Shown here one piece after another: positions 33,967-42,091 of a stretch of 64,000 nucleotides of DNA. The notes beneath the pieces are model-generated. The model made no database searches. It saw only the letters and a list, made by a program, of their open reading frames with translations, and was not told the origin of the DNA. Within the stretch, counting starts at the first letter, position 1. Every line of letters begins with the position of its first letter. The DNA is from Nocardia jinanensis (lineage in GTDB: Bacteria > Actinomycetota > Actinomycetes > Mycobacteriales > Mycobacteriaceae): NCBI RefSeq assembly GCF_014645735.1, contig NZ_BMMH01000002.1:372001-436000 (forward strand), written 5' to 3'. The translations under genes and the position numbers were made by a program.

Positions 33967-34677
33967 ATGCCTGCCAAGGGAACGGCTGTGATCGTCGGTG
34001 TCGGACCGGGTCTGGGAATGTCCATGGCCCGCCGCTTCGGCAGCGAAGGCTATCGAGTAGCGCTGCTGTCGCGTAGCGATACCCGACACGACGACTACCG
34101 GCGGGATCTGGCCGGTCGCGGTGTCGACGCCGAGACCTACACAGTCGACGTCACCGATCGGCCCCGGTTGCGCTCGGTACTCGGCGAAATCGGCAGAGAG
34201 GATATCGATCTGGTCTACTACGGCCCCGGCCCGGTCCAGCATCCGACGCCGATCACCGAGGTGGATTCGGCGACCGCCGAAGCGGCGTTCTCCTGGGTGT
34301 GGCCCGCGATCGACGTCGTGAGCGCAGTGCTTCCCGGAATGCGGGCCCGAGGCCGGGGTGGCCTACTGTTCGCGGGCGGGCTCTCCAGCGTGCGGCCGAT
34401 GCCTGCCCTCGGTCAGCTCGCACTGGCCGCCGCGGCGCTGCGGAACTATGCCATAACCCTGCACACGGCAGTCGCCGACGACGGCCTGTACGCGGGCACC
34501 CTCACCATCGGCGGAGTTGTGGAGCGCGGCGATATCCACGCGTTGATCAGCGCCGACGCCGCGCGTTACGGCTCACTCGCCGGCCATACCCTGGATCCCG
34601 ACCGGATCGCCGATATCGCCTGGGAGATGTTGCGGACGCGCGATCAAGCCGAAAAGGTATTCGACGCGCTCGACTGA
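33967..34677 (+). CDS. SDR-like NAD(P)-binding protein lacking the catalytic Tyr-Lys pair
   Basis: A 236-residue Rossmann protein starting with AVIVGVGPGLGMSMARRF, an SDR fold with a Gly-poor first loop. At the usual active site the sequence is AGGLSSVRPMPALGQLALAAAAL: a Ser is present but the Tyr-x3-Lys is missing. It may thus be a non-catalytic or differently acting SDR, as in some actinobacterial resistance loci. Ribosome binding site GAAGGG lies just upstream of ATG 33967. The 25-bp operator copy at 33926-33950 suggests control by the TetR protein at 37605-38168. Confidence 0.78.
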   Translation: MPAKGTAVIVGVGPGLGMSMARRFGSEGYRVALLSRSDTRHDDYRRDLAGRGVDAETYTVDVTDRPRLRSVLGEIGREDIDLVYYGPGPVQHPTPITEVDSATAEAAFSWVWPAIDVVSAVLPGMRARGRGGLLFAGGLSSVRPMPALGQLALAAAALRNYAITLHTAVADDGLYAGTLTIGGVVERGDIHALISADAARYGSLAGHTLDPDRIADIAWEMLRTRDQAEKVFDALD

Positions 34678-34858
34678 GCGCACACCTTCTCCCTCTACCT
34701 GCGCCCAGGGCGGACCATCCCTATCGCCGACGACAGCTGGATCCCGCCGATCATCACCCGACAGGGAACTGCGGGCCGCGTATTGTCGGTCCATCGAAAA
34801 GCCACTCATAAACATTTCTGCTCGTCCACGCGTGGCCGCGCAGAGCTTCGGCCGCCGC

Positions 34859-35335
34859 TCACGCGAGCCGGGCGAGAGCGGCTTGCGCGGCATGGAATCC
34901 GCCCATACCGTGGACGCCCGCACCCGGCGGCGTCGCGGACGAAGACAGATAGACGCCGGGCACACCCAGCGTGTCCGGACTCATCGCGACCCTGGGGCGG
35001 AAAGCGATCTGCTGTGCGGTGTTGGCCCCCGCACTGATGTCGCCGCCGACGTAGTTGGCGTTGTACGCCTCCAGCGCCGCGGGGTCGCGGGTGGAGACCG
35101 CCACGATCCGCTCCCGGAACCCGGGCGCGAAACGTTCGATCTGGCCGATGATCGCGTCGGTGGCGTCGCCGGCGAAGGCGTGCGGCACGTGCGCGTAGGC
35201 GTAGACCGGATGCACCGCCCCACGGGACCGGGTCGCGTCGATCAGATATTGCTGACCGAGCAGGACGAAAGGACGCTCCGGCATTCCGCAGTCCGCCGAG
35301 CGAGTCGAGATGGAGTGATCCACGTCACTGGTCAC
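34859..35335 (-). pseudogene. C-terminal remnant of a phytoene-dehydrogenase-type FAD oxidoreductase
   Basis: About 150 residues of a 500-plus-residue family (PFVLLGQQYLIDATRS, VHPVYAYAHVPHAFAGD, AIIGQIERFAPGFRERI, AYNANYVGGDIS, GVPGVYLSSSATPPGAGVHGM). The C-terminal FAD motif and normal end are kept. The N-terminal FAD domain is gone: similarity starts abruptly near 35285, and stop codons appear upstream in the frame. The gene was cut, perhaps when the oxidoreductase/sigma pair to the right arrived. Confidence 0.75.
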
Positions 35336-35397
35336 TACTGTCAGGAATTCGGGGGCTGTCTCGTTCAGGGGGCACGCGAACCAGACAGGAGCGAACC

Positions 35398-36588
35398 ATG
35401 CAGCACCGCATCGTCGTCCTCGGGGCCGGATACGCCGGAGCCTTCTCCGCCGGGTACCTGGCCCGTCAACTCCACTCCGACGATTTCGAGATCACCGTCG
35501 TCAACGCCGAACCCGATTTCGTCGAGCGGCTGCGCCTGCATCAGCTCGCGGCCGGGCAGGACCTCCGCCACCGACCACTGGCGAAGGTATTCGCGGGCAC
35601 CGGCATCCGGCTACGACCGGCCCGGGTGACCCGCGTCGACCCCGAGCATCGGACGGTCACAGTCACCGACGCCGAGGGCGTCGACCGGCTCGAATACGAC
35701 ACCCTCCTCTACGCGCTCGGCAGCACCGCTGCCGACCACGGCATTCCGGGCGTCGACCAGCACGCCTTCCCCGTGGCCGCGCGGCCGTCCGCGTTACGTC
35801 TGCGCGCACGCCTGGATGAGCTGGGCGAGGACGGAAAGGTGCTGGTGGTCGGCGGCAATCTGACCGCGATCGAGGCCGCCACCGAGATCGCCGAATCCCG
35901 TCGAGGACTTCGGGTCAGCCTCGCCACCAGCGGCGAGCTGGGCGGTTGGCTGGGCGCGACAGCGCGCCGGCACATGTTGCGCGCCTTCGATCGGTTCGGC
36001 ATCACGATCCATGAGCACACCACCATCGAACGCGTCGAGGAGGACTCTGCCGTCGCCGCCGACGGCACCGCTCTCGCCTCCGACGCGACCGTCTGGGCCG
36101 CCGGCTTCGCCGTCCACCCGATTGCCGCTGCCAGCGGCCTCGCGGTGGTTGGCAACGGCCAGATCAGGGTCGACCGTCAGATGCGGTCGGTCTCGCATCC
36201 GGATGTCTACGTTGCCGGTGACAGTGCCTTCGTCATCGGCGAGAACGGTCGGCCTTTGCCGATGTCCTGCGCCTCCGCGGGATTCACCGGCATGCAGGCG
36301 ACAGCCGCGATCATCGGGGACCGGACCGGGCGCAAGATCCCGACGACCTCACTGTCGTATGTCGGCAACCACATCAGCCTCGGCCGCAAGGACGGGATCT
36401 TCCAGCTGGTCGACGGTGACGCGCGATCGAAGACGTGGGCCCTGCGTGGCCGGACGGCCGCGCGCGTCAAATCGGCAATCCTCGAGGCCGCCGCCTGGAC
36501 CTCGAGCCACCCGACCCTCGGAAGGCCGAGTCACAAATACCGCTCGGCCACCAGTCGACAGCACTCGACCGACGTGGTCCCCGCATAG
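35398..36588 (+). CDS. NDH-2-like FAD/NAD(P) oxidoreductase
   Basis: A 396-residue two-dinucleotide-binding flavoprotein of the type II NADH dehydrogenase/disulfide reductase class without active-site cysteines. The FAD motif is RIVVLGAGYAGAFSAGYL, the NAD motif VLVVGGNLTAIEAATEIAE, and the second FAD motif SHPDVYVAGDSAFV. A C-terminal helix-rich tail may touch the membrane. AGGAGCG lies before ATG 35398. The ECF sigma gene starts 10 bp downstream, so they form one unit; ECF41/SigJ-type sigma genes often sit next to such oxidoreductases. Quinone or ferredoxin reduction is possible. Confidence 0.85.
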   Translation: MQHRIVVLGAGYAGAFSAGYLARQLHSDDFEITVVNAEPDFVERLRLHQLAAGQDLRHRPLAKVFAGTGIRLRPARVTRVDPEHRTVTVTDAEGVDRLEYDTLLYALGSTAADHGIPGVDQHAFPVAARPSALRLRARLDELGEDGKVLVVGGNLTAIEAATEIAESRRGLRVSLATSGELGGWLGATARRHMLRAFDRFGITIHEHTTIERVEEDSAVAADGTALASDATVWAAGFAVHPIAAASGLAVVGNGQIRVDRQMRSVSHPDVYVAGDSAFVIGENGRPLPMSCASAGFTGMQATAAIIGDRTGRKIPTTSLSYVGNHISLGRKDGIFQLVDGDARSKTWALRGRTAARVKSAILEAAAWTSSHPTLGRPSHKYRSATSRQHSTDVVPA

Positions 36589-36597
36589 AGTCGCGAT

Positions 36598-37539
36598 ATG
36601 GACACTGCCACGGTGGCGCGTTTCGAGGCCAGCCGCAATCGGCTGGCCTCGCTCGCCTACCGTCTGCTCGGCTCGGCCGCCGACGCCGAGGACACGGTGC
36701 AGGACGCGTTCCTGCGCTGGCAGGCCGCCGACCGGGAGTACGTCGAGGTACCCGAGGCATGGCTGACCAAGATCGTCACCAACCTGGCGCTCGACCGGCT
36801 CCGTTCGGCGAAGGTGCGGCACGAACGTGCCGTCGGCGCCTGGATGCCCGAACCGCTGCTCGACGGCGACCCGATGCTGGGTCCGGCCGATACCGTCGAG
36901 CAGCGCGAATCGGTGACCCTGGCGGTGCTGACGCTCATGGAGCGTCTGTCGCCGACCGAACGGGCCGTTTATGTGCTGCGCGAGGCCTTCGCGTACAGCC
37001 ACGCCGAGGTAGCCGAGATTCTCGGCATCACCGAGTCCGGGAGTCAGCAACACACCCACCGGGCCCGGCGCCGAATCGCCGCCGCCGGCGACGGCACTGA
37101 TATCGACAAGGCCGCCGCACGTCGAATCGTCGAGGCATTCGTCGATGCCGCCGCCTCGGGCCGGACCGAACGGCTGGTGGCACTGCTGACCGAGGACGCG
37201 ACCGGTATCTCCGACGGCGCCGGGCTGGGATCGGCCGAGAAGCTGATCCGGTACTCCACCCCGCAGCGGATCGCCGGTGCGGTGCGGGCCGGTTTCAAAC
37301 CGTCTCCGGCCAAGCGCAGACTCGCCGGCGGCTCGCCCTCGATCCATTCCGGCGTGGTCAACGGCTGCCCGGCCATGCTCGCCACACTCGACGACCGGGT
37401 GGTGGGTGTCGTGATCCTGGAAGTCCGGGACGACAAGATCGCGGGCGTGCGCGGTATCGCCGCCCCGGACCGACTGGGGCGTCTCACCGAGGAATGGCAG
37501 CGGCAGGGGCATCATGTCCCCCTGATCGAATCGTGGTGA
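36598..37539 (+). CDS. SigJ/ECF41-type sigma factor with C-terminal SnoaL-like domain
   Basis: A 313-residue sigma-70 family protein. Region 2 is at about 8-75 (RLASLAYRLLGSAADAEDTV, EVPEAWLTKIVTNLALDRL) and region 4 at about 110-160 (LSPTERAVYVLREAFAYSH, VAEILGITESGSQQ). The remaining about 140 residues form a SnoaL/NTF2-like domain, as in ECF41 and SigJ sigma factors, where this tail replaces an anti-sigma factor and tunes activity. It shares a unit with the oxidoreductase 10 bp upstream, which it may also transcribe. The signal is unknown; peroxide is the known cue for mycobacterial SigJ. Confidence 0.9.
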   Translation: MDTATVARFEASRNRLASLAYRLLGSAADAEDTVQDAFLRWQAADREYVEVPEAWLTKIVTNLALDRLRSAKVRHERAVGAWMPEPLLDGDPMLGPADTVEQRESVTLAVLTLMERLSPTERAVYVLREAFAYSHAEVAEILGITESGSQQHTHRARRRIAAAGDGTDIDKAAARRIVEAFVDAAASGRTERLVALLTEDATGISDGAGLGSAEKLIRYSTPQRIAGAVRAGFKPSPAKRRLAGGSPSIHSGVVNGCPAMLATLDDRVVGVVILEVRDDKIAGVRGIAAPDRLGRLTEEWQRQGHHVPLIESW

Positions 37540-37573
37540 CCGGCCGTCCGACACCGACTGGTCATTCATCGGC

Positions 37574-37598
37574 TCGAAGCCGAGGGGCTCCTCGAATT
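37574..37598. promoter_or_regulatory. 25-bp operator, copy 2
   Basis: TCGAA, G, CCGAGGGG, CTC, CTCGAATT, seven bases before the TetR start at 37605. It is nearly the same as copy 1 at 33926-33950. The nearness to the start codon implies autorepression. Confidence 0.65.
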
Positions 37599-37604
37599 TG
37601 TAGG

Positions 37605-38168
37605 ATGGCGACTGTGACCAAACCCCTGCGCCGCGACGCCGCCCGGAACCGGGAGAAAGTACTCGTCGCGGCCGCCGCGGTGTTCACCGAACAGGGGCTG
37701 GGCGGATCACTGGAAGAAGTGGCGCGGCGGGCCGGCGTCGGCATCGGCACGGTGTACAACCATTTCCCGAACCGGGATTCGCTGATCGACGCATTGCTTC
37801 CGGCGCGTGTGGCGGCGCTCGACGAGCTGGCCACGGCCTCGAACGCCGAACCGGACCCCTGGCGCGCGTTCACCGGATTCGTGTCCCAGTTGCTGGATCG
37901 GATGACCGCGGACCGCGGACTCCTCGAGGCGATCACCGGCGACCATCCGGCGGCCGAGCACCTGGTCGAGGCATGTCACCGGGGTATGGCCCAGCTGTCC
38001 CGGCTACTCGAACGCGCCCGGGCGGCAGGGGTGCTGCGCCGGGAAGTCACCGACGATGATGTCGTGCATCTGATCTGGGCGCTGTCGCTGCTGGGCGACG
38101 CCGCGGGGCCGGAGGCGGCCCACCGCTGCCTGGACCTGGCGCTGGACGGGCTGCGCGCCGGGAGCTGA
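37605..38168 (+). CDS. TetR-family regulator
   Basis: A 187-residue TetR protein with HTH LEEVARRAGVGIGTVYNHFPNRDSL and a C-terminal domain rich in Leu/Ala helices (HLVEACHRGMAQLSRLLERA). The start ATG 37605 follows the operator closely. This operator also occurs before the SDR-like gene 3.7 kb to the left, so the two genes probably form a regulon that was once contiguous. Inducer unknown. A long hairpin terminator lies 33 bp past the stop. Confidence 0.9.
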   Translation: MATVTKPLRRDAARNREKVLVAAAAVFTEQGLGGSLEEVARRAGVGIGTVYNHFPNRDSLIDALLPARVAALDELATASNAEPDPWRAFTGFVSQLLDRMTADRGLLEAITGDHPAAEHLVEACHRGMAQLSRLLERARAAGVLRREVTDDDVVHLIWALSLLGDAAGPEAAHRCLDLALDGLRAGS

Positions 38169-38200
38169 ATCCGCCCGGACGGATTCGCTCTCCGTGCGAA

Positions 38201-38253
38201 CGGTCACGGCGGTGCCGGTGATCCGCGAGGGATCATCGGCACCGCCGTGACCG
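38201..38253. terminator. 24-bp stem-loop between convergent genes
   Basis: Arms 38201-38224 and 38230-38253 pair over 24 bp with one G-T position and a 5-base loop. It lies between the TetR gene (plus) and the DUF6131 gene (minus), serving both directions. Confidence 0.75.
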
Positions 38254-38276
38254 GTGGAGGTCGTCAGTGGACGGGA

Positions 38277-38432
38277 TCAGTAATAATGCCGCCGACCGGC
38301 GACAGGGCGGCCCACCGAACCGGCGATGGCCAATACCGCGCCGACGACGAGGAGCACGAGGCCGATGGTGGTGAGTACGCCGATACCGAGCAGGTAACCG
38401 ACAATGAGCAGAACGAGTCCGAGAACGATCAT
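38277..38432 (-). CDS. small membrane protein, DUF6131-like (51 aa)
   Basis: A 51-residue protein with two hydrophobic helices (IVLGLVLLIVGYLLG and TIGLVLLVVGAVLAI) and a basic end RPVAGRRHYY, the hallmark of the DUF6131 family found in mycobacteria and nocardiae. ATG 38432. It lies 47 bp downstream of another small membrane protein on the same strand, probably in one transcript. Function unknown. Confidence 0.7.
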   Translation of the reverse strand: MIVLGLVLLIVGYLLGIGVLTTIGLVLLVVGAVLAIAGSVGRPVAGRRHYY

Positions 38433-38479
38433 GACACCGACTTTCTGTTTCGAGATTCGATATCCGGGGAGCCCCGGAA

Positions 38480-38908
38480 CTACTTGGCCGCCGCCGCGCC
38501 CTTGTCGGATTTGCGCAGCAGCTTGCTCATCGACCAGGCCGGAGCACGCGCCCCGGCAGGCGCCGGGGCAGGCTTCTTCGCCGGCTCCTTGGTCTTGGCG
38601 AGATCCCGCTGGACCGCGGCGATCTCCTTGCGCGACTGCCGGAGTTCGCGCCGCGTCGCCGCACCCTTGCGAGTGGAACGCCACGCACCGGCGGCGACGA
38701 GACCGACCCCCACCCCACCGACCACACCGACGGTGATGCCGATGAGGAACAGTTCACCGGTGGTGCCGGCGAAATGGTAGTCGAAGACAGAGAAGTCACT
38801 GGTCAGACGATTGACATCACTGGTATTGGCTGCGACACCGGCGACGCCGGCGGCAACCGCCGCGACGGCGATCACGAGCCCGAGAACAACGATCATGGCA
38901 ATTCCCAT
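38480..38908 (-). CDS. two-helix membrane protein with basic cytoplasmic tail
   Basis: A 142-residue protein. A first hydrophobic helix (about 5-27), a short outer loop (TSDVNRLTSDFSVFDYHF), a second helix (about 53-75, LIGITVGVVGGVGVGLVAAG), then a Lys/Arg/Ala-rich tail of about 65 residues with a coiled-coil-like part (RRELRQSRKEIAAVQRDLAK) and a PAKKPAPAPAG stretch. The start is ATG 38908, or ATG 38896 four codons on. No family recognised beyond small actinobacterial membrane proteins. It is likely co-transcribed with the DUF6131 gene. Confidence 0.7.
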   Translation of the reverse strand: MGIAMIVVLGLVIAVAAVAAGVAGVAANTSDVNRLTSDFSVFDYHFAGTTGELFLIGITVGVVGGVGVGLVAAGAWRSTRKGAATRRELRQSRKEIAAVQRDLAKTKEPAKKPAPAPAGARAPAWSMSKLLRKSDKGAAAAK

Positions 38909-39027
38909 GGGTAGAGGGACCTTATGCTCCCGCTATTCCCGGCCGATGCGATGTCAAACCCGGCGAAGCCCAAGTCCGCCAGCCGGATTCACCGGAGGTT
39001 CGGCCCCGGACCAGGTCCGGCCGGAAT

Positions 39028-39294
39028 TCAGGCGAACAGATCGCGTACGAACGGCACCGAATCCGGAAGGGAATCGTTGACCGCTCCGTCGTGATCGGTG
39101 GGGATCACCACACCGTCGGTCACCAGTTCGTCGCCGAGCGGGGACAGGCATGCGGTGCGCGCTCGTTCCAGCCAGTACCGGCCGGAGTCGGTCAGCAGGG
39201 ATTCGATATTCAGTTCGGGATAGGTGGTGCGCAGACCGTTGAGCAGGTACAGGGCGTAGCCCGTGGTGTGCGCGCCCAGTTTCACAGGCGGCAC
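39028..39294 (-). pseudogene. internal fragment of a secretory lipase
   Basis: The 88 codons resemble the middle of the actinobacterial secretory lipase (LIP) family: PVKLGAHTTGYALYLLNGL and YPELNIESLLTDSGRYWLERA. The signal peptide, the nucleophile GxSxG region and the C-terminal His region are all missing. Full family members have about 400 residues. It is a relic with both ends lost, between the membrane protein gene and the SDR gene. Confidence 0.6.
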
Positions 39295-39472
39295 GCCCGG
39301 GCCCCATCAGCGAGAAGGTGCGGATACCACACCCTCGACTCCCCGGACCACCGGTGGCAGAACCTGTTTCCCAGCGCGCGAGCGAAGCGGCCCCCGGCGA
39401 CGGCGCATTGCGCGCGTACGGTGCTGGTACACCCCGGCCGCGCGATGCCGGGGACGATCGGAAGAGAGCGCG

Positions 39473-40264
39473 ATGTCCTCGTACACGGGAGTCACCGGGC
39501 GGACCTATGTCGTCACCGGCTCGGCCTCCGGTATCGGTGCCGCCACCACGGCACTGCTACGGGACCGCGGCGCGACAGTGATCGGATGCGATCTCGACGA
39601 CGCCGAGATCCGGGCCGATCTGTCGGTAGCCGCCGGCCGGCGGGCGCTCGTCGACGGAGTGCGCGGATACGGAGCGATAGACGCGGTACTCGCCGTCGCC
39701 GGCGGTGGTAGAACCGGACTGCTCGAGACCAACTACTTCGGAGCCGTGGCCACCCTCGAGGGCCTGCGCCCGCTGCTGGCGCAGAGTCCGGCGCCCCGCG
39801 CCGTGGTCGTATCGTCGACCTCGTCGCTGGCCCCGGCGGACGAGCGCATCGTGGCCGCCTGTCTCGACGGTGACGAGGCGGCCGCGGTGGCTCACCTCGA
39901 AGCCGATCCGGAGGCCGGCGGCCGCACCGGCGGCTACGGTATCGCCAAGCGCGCGTTGAACCGGTGGGTGCGCAGAATGGCTCCGACCGCCGAGTGGGGC
40001 GGCGCCGGAATAGCACTCAACGCGGTGGCACCCGGTGTGGTCGACACCCCCGCGGCCGCGTGGATTCTCGCCGACGACGAGGTTCGGCGCACGGTCGAGG
40101 AGTCCTCCCCGCAACCGTTCGGCGGATTCCCGGGGCGGCCCGAGTGGATCGCCGAACTCATCTGCTGGCTGGCCGGGGCCGATAATCGTTTCGTCACCGG
40201 GCAGATCATCTTCGCCGACGGGGGCACGGAGGCGGCGGCGATCGGCGACCGGCACTGGCTGTGA
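39473..40264 (+). CDS. short-chain dehydrogenase/reductase
   Basis: A 263-residue SDR with TGSASGIG (15-22), AVAGGG in place of NNAG, Ser115 and the Tyr155-x3-Lys159 pair (YGIAK), and a C-terminal VTGQIIFADGGTE. It resembles the 3-alpha-hydroxysteroid dehydrogenase/carbonyl reductase type with shortened nucleotide domain. ATG 39473 follows GAAGAGAG. It converges with the TetR gene, 12 bp away. Substrate unknown; a steroid or other cyclic alcohol is plausible. Confidence 0.86.
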   Translation: MSSYTGVTGRTYVVTGSASGIGAATTALLRDRGATVIGCDLDDAEIRADLSVAAGRRALVDGVRGYGAIDAVLAVAGGGRTGLLETNYFGAVATLEGLRPLLAQSPAPRAVVVSSTSSLAPADERIVAACLDGDEAAAVAHLEADPEAGGRTGGYGIAKRALNRWVRRMAPTAEWGGAGIALNAVAPGVVDTPAAAWILADDEVRRTVEESSPQPFGGFPGRPEWIAELICWLAGADNRFVTGQIIFADGGTEAAAIGDRHWL

Positions 40265-40276
40265 CAGCCCGGCCGG

Positions 40277-40960
40277 TCAGCGGGGCAGGCCCGCGATATC
40301 GGCCATGACCTCCATCTGATGGTCGAAGTAGGGCGCGGGGTTGTCGAGCACGGTCTCCAGACGACCGAAGACTTCGAAGCCGACCAATCCGAACAGCTGG
40401 GTCCAACCGGCGAACACCCGGCCCAGGCGTGCCTCGGATATCGGACCCGGGCGCTGCTCGATCAAGCGGCGCAGGTCGGTGCGAAGCACTTCGGGAACAT
40501 CGTCGGGAACCGGATCGAGGCGCTCCGCCCCGTCGACGACGATATCGACGAGCAGCAACACCACCCGGGCAGCCGGTTCCACCGTTTCTCCGGGAGCCGT
40601 GTAACCGGGTATCGGATTCCCGTAGAGCAGACCGTATTCGGCCGGATTGGCCAGGGCCCATTCCCGGACGGCCCGGCAGACTCCCATCCACCGCTGCCGC
40701 AGCTGCGCGCGCGGTACCGCGGAATCGGCGGCGGCCGCCGCGGCCGCCAAGTCCTCGTAGGCGTCGGTGATCAGGGCGGTCAGCAAGGCGTCGCGACTCG
40801 GGAAGTAGCGGTACAACGCCGAGGCGACGATCCCCATATCGCGAGCCACGCCGCGCAGTGACAGGTTCGCACCCTCCCGTGCGACGTGGGCACGCGCCAC
40901 CTCCTTGATCTCGCGGATCATTTCCGAACGCACTCGGGCGCGCAACGAGGGGGCGGGCAT
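40277..40960 (-). CDS. TetR-family repressor
   Basis: A 227-residue TetR protein. HTH LSLRGVARDMGIVASALYRYFPSRDALL is typical; the rest matches the TetR_C_25 type (WMGVCRAVREWALANPAEYGLLYGNPIPGY). ATG 40960. It is divergent from the epimerase-like gene; the 127-bp gap holds a sigma-70-like promoter flanked by two GAACA/TGTTC dyads, so it very likely represses that gene and maybe itself. Confidence 0.9.
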   Translation of the reverse strand: MPAPSLRARVRSEMIREIKEVARAHVAREGANLSLRGVARDMGIVASALYRYFPSRDALLTALITDAYEDLAAAAAAADSAVPRAQLRQRWMGVCRAVREWALANPAEYGLLYGNPIPGYTAPGETVEPAARVVLLLVDIVVDGAERLDPVPDDVPEVLRTDLRRLIEQRPGPISEARLGRVFAGWTQLFGLVGFEVFGRLETVLDNPAPYFDHQMEVMADIAGLPR

Positions 40961-41000
40961 CCGTCCAGTATGGCATGCGCGAGAACGGCAGCACAAAACG

Positions 41001-41067
41001 AGAACACTGTTCTTGACCGATCGAGCACGGCCATCTACCCTGATCCCAATAGAGAACAGTGTTCTCT
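41001..41067 (+). promoter_or_regulatory. promoter with two TetR operators before the epimerase-like gene
   Basis: The promoter is TTGACC (41013-41018), 17 bp, TACCCT (41036-41041). Operator 1 is AGAACACTGTTCT (41001-41013), touching the -35. Operator 2 is AGAGAACAGTGTTCTCT (41051-41067), an almost perfect palindrome just downstream of the start of transcription. Both share GAACA-N-TGTTC. Binding would block polymerase from both sides. Confidence 0.65.
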
Positions 41068-41087
41068 CCAACGAAAGGTATTGCGCC

Positions 41088-42017
41088 ATGCCACTTCACA
41101 TCGTCATCGGAGCCGGACCCGTCGGTTCGGCCGTCGCCCGGCTGCTCACGGGCCGGGGTGAGCGGGTACGCCTGATCACCCGAAGCGGTAGCGGACCGGT
41201 ACAGGACGGAATCGAGCGAATCGCGGCGGATGCCACCGATGCCACGGCGCTCGCCGAACACGCCCGCGGCGCGGTCGCCCTGTACAACTGCGCGGGTCCG
41301 GCATACCACCGTTGGGCCACCGATTGGCCACCGCTCGGCGCCGCGGCCATCGGCGCCGCGGAGAGCACCGGCGCGGTCCTCGTGAGCACCGGCAACCTCT
41401 ACGGTTACGGCCCGGTCGACGGTGCGATGACCGAACAGCTCCCACTGCGGCCCACTTCGGTGAAGGGCCGAATACGTGCCGACCTGTGGACCGCCGCGCT
41501 CGCGGCGCACGAAGCCGGACGGATCCGCACCACGGAGGTACGCGGATCCGACTACCTCGGCGCGGATACGACCACTCCGTTCAGCGTTCTGGTGTTGCCG
41601 AAAGTCCTCGCCGGACGCGCCGCGTCGATACCGGCCGACCCGGATGCCCCGCACAGCTGGACCCAGGTATCCGATGTGGCGAAGCTCCTGGTCACTGTGG
41701 CCGCGGACGAGAACGCGTGGGGCCGGCCGTGGCATGTCCCCACCGCGCCGCCGCTCTCGGTCCGCGCGCTCGCCGAACGTGCCGCGGAGCTGGCCGGGGC
41801 GCCGCGTGCGCGTGTGCGCGCCATGCCCGGTTTCCTGCTCCGGCTCGCCGGACTGGCGGACCCCGCCGCGCGAGAGATGATCGAAATCCAGTACCAGCTC
41901 CGCGAACCGTTCGTCCTCGACTCCTCCGCCGCTACCAATGCGTTCGGGCTCGAACCGTCGCCGATCGACGCGGGACTACGCGAGATGATCACCGGCGTAC
42001 GCACCCCGGTGAGCTGA
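41088..42017 (+). CDS. NAD-dependent epimerase/dehydratase-like protein
   Basis: A 309-residue extended-SDR-like protein with nucleotide motif VIGAGPVGSAV at the start, NCAGPAY, and STGNLYGYGPVDG in the active-site zone. The middle region (RTTEVRGSDYLGADTTTPFSVL) is shared with isoflavone-reductase/NAD-epimerase types. The Tyr-x3-Lys pair is not clearly present. It starts at ATG 41088 after AAAGG and is controlled by the divergent TetR through the two operators. Substrate unknown; such TetR-linked genes often detoxify quinones or aldehydes. Confidence 0.82.
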   Translation: MPLHIVIGAGPVGSAVARLLTGRGERVRLITRSGSGPVQDGIERIAADATDATALAEHARGAVALYNCAGPAYHRWATDWPPLGAAAIGAAESTGAVLVSTGNLYGYGPVDGAMTEQLPLRPTSVKGRIRADLWTAALAAHEAGRIRTTEVRGSDYLGADTTTPFSVLVLPKVLAGRAASIPADPDAPHSWTQVSDVAKLLVTVAADENAWGRPWHVPTAPPLSVRALAERAAELAGAPRARVRAMPGFLLRLAGLADPAAREMIEIQYQLREPFVLDSSAATNAFGLEPSPIDAGLREMITGVRTPVS

Positions 42018-42091
42018 AATCGCGCCGGACCGCGTCTCCGGTGCTCGACCCATGGATGCCGCCCGCCGCCGGGGCGGACGGTCCACCGGAA

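Noticed and set aside
40206..41735. 509-codon open frame on the minus strand across the TetR and epimerase-like genes
   Set aside because: It has no family similarity and is made of Arg/Gly/Pro-rich text typical of out-of-frame high-GC DNA; real genes on both strands cover the same bases.
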